Source: DASSUW01 sp963740605 | GTDB lineage: Bacteria > Actinomycetota > Thermoleophilia > Solirubrobacterales > Solirubrobacteraceae | DNA: 64,000 nucleotides | Assembly (NCBI GenBank): GCA_963740605.1 | Contig: CAVUFC010000028.1 | Span: forward strand, 62,001-126,000 | Reading direction: 5' to 3' | Shown: piece by piece, positions 57,964 through 64,000 of the stretch | Numbering within the stretch: the first letter of the stretch is position 1 | Layout: each line of letters opens with the position of its first letter | Program-made: the position numbers and the translations under genes | Notes under the pieces: generated by a model | What the model saw: only the letters and a program-made list of their open reading frames with translations | Told to the model about the DNA's origin: nothing | Databases searched by the model: none

Positions 57964-59598
57964 GTGGAGCGCTCCGCGCTGCTCGGACGGTTCAACCTCG
58001 CCGTCGCGGCGGTCGAGAACGGTGGCGCGCAGGCGACGCCGGCCACCGACGCGTTCCTCGCCACGCTGAGCGACACGCTCGACGAGGGCGCGGGAGCCGA
58101 GGCGTACGAGGCGATCGGCTCGATGTTCGAACGCATCCCGCCGACGGGCTTCTACGAGACGATCGTGATGACGGGGCACGCGCTCGCGTTCGGCGTGTTG
58201 CGGTCCCGCGTCGAGCCGGCGACGGTCAACGCGTGGCTCGCGAGCGACCACCCGTCGGCCCGCAAGGCCGGCGTTGCCGGGTGGTCGAAGGTGGCCGAAC
58301 ACGACTCGGACCAGGTCGACGTGGACGCGCTCGTCGAGTTGACCGCCCGGCTCGACGCCGTCGAGGACGAGGCCGACGACGTCACCCTCGCCCTGATCGC
58401 CCGCATGGCGGGGATACTGCGCGACCGGCGGCTCGGGATCCGCGTCATCGAGTCGCTGGCGGCGCAAGGCGAGCGCGCCCGCATCTATGCCGCGCACGCG
58501 ATCGCCTACGACCCGGCGATGGACCCGCCGGTGGGCTACTTCACCCTGCTGCCCGCCGCGCCCGCGCCCGCGTCGGCCGCGCCTGCGCGGCGGCTGGTGT
58601 GGCTGTTGCTCTCGCTGATGCAGGACGACAGCGAGGCCGTCAGAGTCGCGGCGCAGCAGGCCATCTCGCTGGCGCTGCACTCATGGCCCGAGGACGCCAA
58701 GCCGCTCGCAGATCTCGCCCTGAGCGCCGGTTTCGGCCCGCCGGGGAGCGGCTGGATCGGGCCGCCCGAGGATGACCCGGTCGGCGCGATCGACGACGAG
58801 ATCGACCGCGGGCTGGCCGACCTGAGCGCGCGCACCGGCCACCGATGGACGCGCGACGACCTCCCGGCGCTCACCCACCAGGTAGTCGACCGCTCCGCCA
58901 CCGGCCCGCACCGGCCGCGCGGCGTCGAGTACGCCCTGCGCTTCCCTCAGCTCGCGAACCGGCGCGCCGGCTTCCTCACCTGGAACCCCGAGGTGCTCGA
59001 GGCCGAGATGGCGGCCGGTGAGCCGCTCGGCATTCGCGACAGCCCCCGCCTGTTTCTGTCCTACCGCTGGAGCCAGGCGATCGAGGTCAACACCGCCATC
59101 GACTACTACGCGAGCCGCCTGTGGGACCTCGGCTACGACATCGTGTTCGATCGCGACCCCCGCCACCTCGACAAGCAGCTCACCGCGACCGACGTGCTGC
59201 TGTTGTTGCCGGGCTGCACCCACATCGTGCTGCTCGTCACCGACGACCTGGTCGAGTTCGCGCGCGGACGCCCGCACACGTCGCCGACGCCGCTCGATCT
59301 CGAATGGGATCTCGCGGAGCGGCTCACCGGGCTGCGTCACGTCGGCATCTGGCATGCGGGCGACGAGCTGCCGCCGCCGCTCACACACGACAGCGTCGCC
59401 GACATGCGCGAGAACCCCGTCGGTTCGATGAGCATGCTCTTCCCGGAGTCCCGGTTTCGCGTTGTCACGACCGGCCCCGACGGCACGACGACCGAGCTCA
59501 GCGACCTCCGCCGGCGGGACCTGCACGAGGCGATCGCGGGCAGCCTCATGGCCGAGATCCACGACGTGACCGTGCGCCCCGTGGCCTGGACGGCCTAG
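57964..59598 (+). CDS. HEAT-like repeat protein with C-terminal TIR domain
   Basis: A 544-residue soluble protein. Residues about 1-240 are helical, HEAT/armadillo-like pairs (VNAWLASDHPSARKAGVAGW, VWLLLSLMQDDSEAVRVAAQ). Residues about 360-470 are TIR-like: SPRLFLSYRWSQAIEVNTAI, WDLGYDIVFDRDPRHLDKQL, ATDVLLLLPGCTHIVLLVTD; Glu88 or Glu93 of this part (DLEWDLAERL) could be the NADase glutamate. GTG 57964 is favoured by the promoter; a TTG at 57931 also fits. TIR domains with sensor repeats occur in bacterial defence, but no partner gene is adjacent, so role is open. Confidence 0.75.
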   Translation: MERSALLGRFNLAVAAVENGGAQATPATDAFLATLSDTLDEGAGAEAYEAIGSMFERIPPTGFYETIVMTGHALAFGVLRSRVEPATVNAWLASDHPSARKAGVAGWSKVAEHDSDQVDVDALVELTARLDAVEDEADDVTLALIARMAGILRDRRLGIRVIESLAAQGERARIYAAHAIAYDPAMDPPVGYFTLLPAAPAPASAAPARRLVWLLLSLMQDDSEAVRVAAQQAISLALHSWPEDAKPLADLALSAGFGPPGSGWIGPPEDDPVGAIDDEIDRGLADLSARTGHRWTRDDLPALTHQVVDRSATGPHRPRGVEYALRFPQLANRRAGFLTWNPEVLEAEMAAGEPLGIRDSPRLFLSYRWSQAIEVNTAIDYYASRLWDLGYDIVFDRDPRHLDKQLTATDVLLLLPGCTHIVLLVTDDLVEFARGRPHTSPTPLDLEWDLAERLTGLRHVGIWHAGDELPPPLTHDSVADMRENPVGSMSMLFPESRFRVVTTGPDGTTTELSDLRRRDLHEAIAGSLMAEIHDVTVRPVAWTA

Positions 59599-60299
59599 CA
59601 CCCCACGCACTGGTCGGGGAGGTTGTCGGCGATCTGGCTGTCAGTCAGCACGGGCGGGAAGCCGACCGTGTAGAGCCCGCCGCCCTGGACGTCCAGTCCC
59701 GGTGCGGCCCGCAGGACGTTGCCGGTCACGTGCGCGTGGCGGTGGGTCGGAGGCGCCGTCGGGATGCCGAAGATCTCGCCGTTCCAGATCCCTCCGCCCT
59801 GCGCAACACCGCTCAGGCCGCTCGCCGTGCCGTGGTTGTCGTGGATCGTGGAATCGTCGAGCGCGAGCGCCCCGGCGTTGGTGATTCCCGCGCCCTGCAC
59901 GGTCGCCTCGGCGTATCCCGGCCCGCAGACCGGCACGTCGGGCCCACAGCCCGGGCTGTGCGGGTTGGTGCTCGTGACCCCACCGGTGATCGTGACGTCG
60001 GAGACGGTGATCGCGCCTCCGAGCGTCAAGACGGGGCCACCGCCGCGGATGACCGTCCGGCCGGCGCCGGACGCGGCCAGCCGCACGCTGCGGGCGACGA
60101 CCACGCCGCCCCGGTAGGTGCCGGGCGCGATCCTGATCGTGCTTCCGTGGTGCGCCGCGTCCACCGCGGCGTGAAGAGTCTTGAAACAGGCGTGGCCCGA
60201 TCCCACGCAGGGGGTCGTGCCGTGTGCCCCGGCGCTGCCGGGAACAGCGAGCCAGGCGAGCAGCGCGACCACGACGATGGGCGACCTCGTGGCAAGCAC
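59595..60299 (-). CDS. Secreted parallel beta-helix protein
   Basis: A 234-residue exported protein with a signal peptide (SPIVVVALLAWLAVPGSAGA). The segment HAAVDAAHHGSTIRIAPGTY is the usual entry to a right-handed beta helix, followed by turns such as TLGGAITVSDVTITGG and GGGIWNGEIFG. Four to five Cys residues may form disulfides. It is short for the family and no catalytic residues can be placed. GTG 60299; overlaps the TIR gene's 3' end by 4 bases. Confidence 0.75.
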   Translation of the reverse strand: MLATRSPIVVVALLAWLAVPGSAGAHGTTPCVGSGHACFKTLHAAVDAAHHGSTIRIAPGTYRGGVVVARSVRLAASGAGRTVIRGGGPVLTLGGAITVSDVTITGGVTSTNPHSPGCGPDVPVCGPGYAEATVQGAGITNAGALALDDSTIHDNHGTASGLSGVAQGGGIWNGEIFGIPTAPPTHRHAHVTGNVLRAAPGLDVQGGGLYTVGFPPVLTDSQIADNLPDQCVGC

Positions 60300-60430
60300 G
60301 GCGTTCTCTCCTGACTCGCTCGACGTCGGCCGAGCATGCGCGAGCCGCGACCCGGTCGTCCGGGATATCCGTCCCTACCCCCCGGGAAATGCGCCCGGCG
60401 GCTGAAGTTCCCGGCCGTCGAGTGACGGTT

Positions 60431-60448
60431 GTCCCGGATGCCCGGGAC
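60431..60448 (+). promoter_or_regulatory. Inverted repeat upstream of the membrane-anchored HTH gene
   Basis: GTCCCGG-ATGC-CCGGGAC, a perfect 7-bp inverted repeat about 64 bases before the ATG at 60512. It could be an operator for this HTH protein. Confidence 0.4.
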
Positions 60449-60511
60449 GCCGCGCATGGAGGCTCGATCGAGCCGGTCGCATCGGGCGCCGGCATCGATC
60501 AGGAGGCCGTG

Positions 60512-60832
60512 ATGCCGTTCATCCGCTCGCTCCATCCAAGGTTCGTGGCCCTCGCGCTCGCGGCGCTGGTCGCCACGGTCGCCATCGCCGTCGAAGCCAC
60601 CTCGGGCCGGGCGCAGGTGGCCGGCCTGGTCAAAGGCGCCACGCAACGCGAGATCCTCGACCTACTGGCCGCCGGAGCCACCACCACCCAGATCGCCGAC
60701 CGGCTCGGCCTCTCCCCCAAGACCGTGCGCAACCACCTCTCCAGCACGTTCACCAAGATCGAGGCGCTCGACCGGACCCAGGCCGTTCTCAAGGCGCGCG
60801 CCGCCGGCCTCCCACGAGCACGGGAGCGGTGA
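60512..60832 (+). CDS. Small membrane-anchored LuxR-type HTH protein
   Basis: A 106-residue protein. Residues about 8-25 are a hydrophobic helix (FVALALAALVATVAIAVEA). Residues 38-100 are a LuxR/GerE helix-turn-helix: TQREILDLLAAGATTTQIAD, RLGLSPKTVRNHLSSTFTKI, then a final helix. There is no receiver or ligand domain. AGGAGG (60501-60506) sits well before the ATG. With the HTH after the membrane helix, it may act at the membrane face, or the helix may be cleaved. Its 3' end overlaps the ribokinase-like gene by 44 bases. Confidence 0.75.
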   Translation: MPFIRSLHPRFVALALAALVATVAIAVEATSGRAQVAGLVKGATQREILDLLAAGATTTQIADRLGLSPKTVRNHLSSTFTKIEALDRTQAVLKARAAGLPRARER

Positions 60833-61724
60833 GCAGGTCGCCGATCTCGTCGGCGGTCGGGAACGCCTCGAGCGCGCCGCGGCGCAGCGTCGACCGCGAG
60901 CCCACCCGCACCGCGTCCCTCGCCGCATCGACGAGCGAGGCCCCGCGGGCAAGTCCGGCGGCGAGACTGCCGCAGAACGCGTCGCCGGCGCCGGTCGTGT
61001 CGACGGCGTCGACGCGCGGCGCCGGTACGTGGGTCGCGTGATCGCCGTCGACGACGAGCGCCCCTGACTCCCCCATCGTGACGACGACGGCGAGGCCGTC
61101 TGCGAGCGTACGGGCGCGGGCGGTGATGTCCTCGACGGTTCGCGGTTCGTCGCCGCCGGTCAGAGCGCAGAGCTCGGGGACGTTCGGGACCAGCACGTCG
61201 ACGTGCCGGAGCAGCTCGCTCGGCAGCCGTCGCGCCGGCGCCGGGTTCAGGACGACGCGCGCTGTCGGCCCGACGACGGCGGCGAGCACGGCGTCGAGCG
61301 GGATCTCGAGCTGTACCAGGATCACGTCCGGAGCCGGCCGCCGGCCGATCTCGTGTCGTACGTCGGCGGCGGTGAGCGCGCCGTTGGCACCTGGGATCAC
61401 GACGATGGTGTTCGCGCCGTCGGGGTCGACCGTGATGTGGGCGGTGCCCGTCGGCACGTCGTCGCGCACGCGGACACCGCTGACGTCGATCCCCTCGTCG
61501 GCGAGGGCATCGGTGAGCCGCCGACCCTCGGGGTCGGCGCCGACGCAGCCGATCATCGCGACGCCGACTCCGTGCCGCACCGCGGACACGGCCTGGTTGG
61601 CGCCCTTGCCGCCCAGTGCCCGGCTGTGGCCGTCGGCCAGCAGCGTCTCGCCGCGGCGCGGGAGCCGCTCGACCTCGGCCACGAGGTCGAGATTGAGGCT
61701 GCCGACGACGACCAGCTCGGTCAT
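60789..61724 (-). CDS. PfkB-family sugar kinase, ribokinase-like
   Basis: A 311-residue carbohydrate kinase. N-terminal TELVVVGSLNLDLVAEVERL, the GGKGANQAVSAVR glycine motif, VVLNPAPAR, PNVPELCALTGG and the catalytic DTTGAGDAFCGSLAAGLARG are as in RbsK. ATG 61724 overlaps the stop of the FGGY kinase gene. It would phosphorylate ribose or a related sugar, or the product made by the partner enzymes. The 3' end runs into the convergent HTH gene. Confidence 0.9.
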   Translation of the reverse strand: MTELVVVGSLNLDLVAEVERLPRRGETLLADGHSRALGGKGANQAVSAVRHGVGVAMIGCVGADPEGRRLTDALADEGIDVSGVRVRDDVPTGTAHITVDPDGANTIVVIPGANGALTAADVRHEIGRRPAPDVILVQLEIPLDAVLAAVVGPTARVVLNPAPARRLPSELLRHVDVLVPNVPELCALTGGDEPRTVEDITARARTLADGLAVVVTMGESGALVVDGDHATHVPAPRVDAVDTTGAGDAFCGSLAAGLARGASLVDAARDAVRVGSRSTLRRGALEAFPTADEIGDLLTAPVLVGGRRRAP

Positions 61725-63043
61725 CGCAGCCCGCTCCCCACGACGTCCACGACGGCGCTGCCGCCGAGCAGCGCGGAGCCCCGTGCCGTGGCTTCCTGGA
61801 CCGGCGACCACGCGATCGGGCCGAGGCGCGCCTCCTTGACGCTGCGCACGACCGCACCCCGTACACCGCCGCCGGTCGCGACGATCCGCGTCCGCGGCCC
61901 GCCCGCCGCATCGCTGCGCGCGAGCATGTCGGCGCTGAGGTCGGCGGCCGCCTCGAGCGCGGCGCGCCAGACGTGCGCGCGACCCATGCCCGGCTCGATG
62001 CCGACCACCCTCAGGGGACCGGCTCCGCCGAGGCCTTCCATCCGCAGCACGTTCGGCTCGACCGCCGCGGCGGCGGCGTTGAGCTCGTCACGGTCGGCCT
62101 GACCGTCGACGCCGAGCAGCGTGAGCACCGAGGCCAGCCCGACACAGCGCTCGTCGCCGCTGAGCAGCGCCCAGCGGTCTCCGATCACGTGCCGTCCGAC
62201 GGTCACGCCGTCAGCGACCGCGGCGACCATCCGCTCGGGCGAGAGCGGCTCCCGGATGCTCCGCACGAACACGTCGGCGGTGCCCGAGGAATGCAGGACG
62301 TCGCCTTCCTCGGTCGCCCCGGCGCCGACCATCGCGGCCACATGGTCGTGGCCGGCCACGGCGATGACCGCGTCGCGCGCGACGGGCAGAGCGTCGCCGA
62401 CACGCCCGAGCGGCGTGCCCGCAGGCGCGAGCTCGGCGAGGAAATCCTCCGGCACTTCGAGCCACGCCAGCGCTTCGCCCCACCACTCGCCGGCGCGCAG
62501 GGAGAGCATGCCGGTCCGCGAGGCGAGCGACAGCTCGGCCACCTCGGCAGCGCCCAGCGTGCGGGCGACCCATTCGGGCACGCCGAGCCAGCGCACGGCC
62601 GCGGCGGCGTCCGGGTCGCGCGCACGCTGCCACCCGAGCTTGGCCAGCGAGCACAGCGGCGAGGCCGGCAAGCCTGTCGTGGCGGAGAACCGGACGCGGC
62701 CGATCTCGCGCCCGACGGCGCGCGCCTCGTCCGTCCCGCGGACGTCGTGCCAGGCGATGACCGGACCGGTCGGCTCCCCGCGCCGGTCGAGCAGCACGCC
62801 CGCCTCGGCCATGCCCGCGATCCCGACCGCGGCGACCTCGCCCGCCGGCGACGTGCCGAGCGCACGCGACGCAACCGCGAGCGCGGTGCTCGCGATCGCG
62901 CGCGGGTCGAGCTCGGCGCCGGTCGCAACGGGCGTCCACGGCGTCCGCTCGCGCGCCTCGCCGAGCTGTTCGCCTTCGGCATCGAGCACGAGCGCCTTGC
63001 AGTACGTCGTGCCGACGTCGATGCCGACCAGTAGCTGCCGCAC
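61721..63043 (-). CDS. FGGY-family carbohydrate kinase
   Basis: A 440-residue sugar kinase with the two-domain hexokinase-type fold: N-terminal phosphate loop LLVGIDVGTTYCKALVLDAE, catalytic Asp region VIAVAGHDHVAAMVGAGATE and the C-terminal ATP site IVATGGGVRGAVVRSVKEA. Similar length to xylulose/gluconate-type kinases but no subgroup mark is clear. GTG 63043, directly after the aldolase gene (stop 63046). Its substrate is probably the same sugar handled by the aldolase pathway. Confidence 0.88.
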   Translation of the reverse strand: MRQLLVGIDVGTTYCKALVLDAEGEQLGEARERTPWTPVATGAELDPRAIASTALAVASRALGTSPAGEVAAVGIAGMAEAGVLLDRRGEPTGPVIAWHDVRGTDEARAVGREIGRVRFSATTGLPASPLCSLAKLGWQRARDPDAAAAVRWLGVPEWVARTLGAAEVAELSLASRTGMLSLRAGEWWGEALAWLEVPEDFLAELAPAGTPLGRVGDALPVARDAVIAVAGHDHVAAMVGAGATEEGDVLHSSGTADVFVRSIREPLSPERMVAAVADGVTVGRHVIGDRWALLSGDERCVGLASVLTLLGVDGQADRDELNAAAAAVEPNVLRMEGLGGAGPLRVVGIEPGMGRAHVWRAALEAAADLSADMLARSDAAGGPRTRIVATGGGVRGAVVRSVKEARLGPIAWSPVQEATARGSALLGGSAVVDVVGSGLR

Positions 63044-63045
63044 GG

Positions 63046-63933
63046 CTACGCCGCTGTGTCGACGATCGCCAGGAGATCGTCCAGGCGGCGGCGAGCGACG
63101 CCGTCGAGGAAGCGCCGCCGCTCGGCGACCGGCAGGCCGACAGCCTCCTTCCACAGCGACCGACCGGCGATGAAGCCGTCGGCGCCGCCGGCCATCGCGT
63201 CGCGGAGCTGGCCGCAGAACGCCTCGTGGTCGACGCCGGCCGAGAGCACCGCCCAGGGCACGTCGATCGCGTCGGTGATGCGCCGGCACCCGCTCGCGCT
63301 TCCCGGGTACTCGAGCTTGAGGACCTTCGAGCCGCACTCCTGGAGGAACACCGCACCGTCGACGACAAGGTCCTCCTTGCGGGCGGCGAACGCCTCCGGG
63401 CTCTCGTCGTCGAACCGGTAGGTCATGAGCTCCATGACGCACAGGAGGTCCGCGCGACGGCAGTCCTCGAGCGCGGATCGGACCATGCCGGCGGTGTAGC
63501 CGTCGAGGTCTTCCTGGTCGGCGCGCAGGAACACCATCACCTTGGCCGCCGTGGCGCCGAGCGATCGTGCGCCCTCGGCGCCGAGGCCCGGGATCAGCCC
63601 CGACCGCCGCAGCCCGTCCTCGACATCGTGGCCGTCGGCCTCGATCCGCACGAGCAGTCCGACGTCGCGCGGGAGCACGTCGCGGTCGACGATGGAGGGC
63701 AGTGAGACGTCGGGGTCGAGCAGCATCGCGCTCGCGTCACGCCCGACCGTCTCGACGACGTCGGCCTTGAACGCTCGCTGCTCGTCCGGGGCGCTCGACA
63801 CCCCCAGCGCGTCGAGTATGTCGACGAGCGGCTGACCGTGATCGGCGGCGATGACGGCGAAGCGGTCGCCCGCCGTCTTGATCTGCTGCAACGCTCGGCG
63901 CTCGGCCGTGGTCAGCGCGGTGGTGGTAAGCAC
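63046..63933 (-). CDS. LacD/YihT-type class I aldolase
   Basis: A 295-residue TIM-barrel aldolase of the tagatose-bisphosphate / sulfofructose-phosphate aldolase group. Segments: FAVIAADHGQPLVDILDALG, SAMLLDPDVSLPSIV, KVMVFLRADQED, MELMTYRFDD, VLKLEYPGSASGCRRI (expected Schiff-base Lys) and GADGFIAGRSLWKEAV. GTG 63933 is chosen because AGGAAG precedes it; the frame is open further. With two kinases downstream it would form a sugar-phosphate split pathway, with the isomerase or transporter likely past the right edge. Confidence 0.82.
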   Translation of the reverse strand: MLTTTALTTAERRALQQIKTAGDRFAVIAADHGQPLVDILDALGVSSAPDEQRAFKADVVETVGRDASAMLLDPDVSLPSIVDRDVLPRDVGLLVRIEADGHDVEDGLRRSGLIPGLGAEGARSLGATAAKVMVFLRADQEDLDGYTAGMVRSALEDCRRADLLCVMELMTYRFDDESPEAFAARKEDLVVDGAVFLQECGSKVLKLEYPGSASGCRRITDAIDVPWAVLSAGVDHEAFCGQLRDAMAGGADGFIAGRSLWKEAVGLPVAERRRFLDGVARRRLDDLLAIVDTAA

Positions 63934-63982
63934 TGGACTTCCTCGTTTCGTGGCTGTGGTACAAACCCTATCCCGTGACTGA

Positions 63983-63990
63983 ACATATGT
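63983..63990. promoter_or_regulatory. ACATATGT palindrome upstream of the aldolase gene
   Basis: ACATATGT inside TGAACATATGTCCA, a short palindrome about 50 bases before the aldolase start. It is AT-rich against a GC-rich background, as operators often are. It may control the aldolase-kinase set. Confidence 0.4.
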
Positions 63991-64000
63991 CCAGCACAAA

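Overview
The window is very GC-rich, tightly packed and free of recognisable rRNA, tRNA, CRISPR or insertion-sequence elements. Gene content points to an actinobacterium: an infC/rpmI/rplT/pheST/argCJBD block, FadR-type GntR, AfsR-like SARP, Rpf-like muralytic enzyme, type 2 IPP isomerase and a MSMEG_3727-type PQQ-associated protein. Many genes start with GTG, and several seem to be leaderless. I infer Thermoleophilia (Solirubrobacterales) as the likely group; this is inference, not proof.

Layout. 1-0.9 kb: 5' end of dnaE (minus). 1.0-1.7 kb: a GntR/FadR regulator with its own promoter and operator-like repeat. 1.7-16.8 kb (all minus): rpmI-rplT, then an rRNA methyltransferase-pheS-pheT-argC-argJ-argB-argD train in which almost every stop overlaps the next start. 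It continues into a secreted Pro/Gly-rich protein carrying a sigma-region-4-like segment, a hypothetical protein, argG, a small membrane protein and a coiled-coil/SCP2-like protein. 16.9-23.8 kb (plus): a short phosphatase-tail ORF coupled to fni, an SMP-30 protein, and a SARP regulator flanked by two paralogous secreted anchored proteins, then a methyltransferase. 23.8-30.2 kb: infC and thrS (minus) separated by a hybrid histidine kinase and a frameshifted sugar isomerase, then an MFS exporter. The minus-strand order thrS...infC...rpmI-rplT...pheST is the classical cluster broken up by insertions, largely opposite-strand.

30.2-37.1 kb is a patchy region: a GNAT without a proper start, a collapsed nucleotidyltransferase remnant, an Rpf-like enzyme, a class V aminotransferase, a LOG-family protein, a truncated frameshifted sorbosone dehydrogenase/PKD gene, a large secreted protein and a SUFU-like remnant. 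37.1-46.7 kb holds a Gfo/Idh dehydrogenase with a sugar-binding lipoprotein, a gamma-glutamyltranspeptidase, YaaA, a second GNAT, an RTX-type repeat protein, an SRPBCC/MarR divergent pair with two operator palindromes, and a di-iron R2-like protein.

46.9-55.6 kb is the metabolic centrepiece: a PQQ-associated protein and a quinoprotein alcohol dehydrogenase with the lanthanide-type Asp pair, an MntP-like membrane protein, a divergent M17 aminopeptidase, then pqqA-pqqB-pqqC-pqqD-pqqE, closed by a convergent GAF-LytTR regulator. The window therefore encodes both a PQQ enzyme and its cofactor pathway. 55.6-64 kb: HxlR-SCP2 regulator and divergent drug exporter, a HEAT-like/TIR protein, a secreted beta-helix protein, a membrane-anchored LuxR HTH protein, and a minus-strand catabolic set (LacD/YihT-like aldolase, FGGY kinase, ribokinase-like kinase) running in from the right edge.
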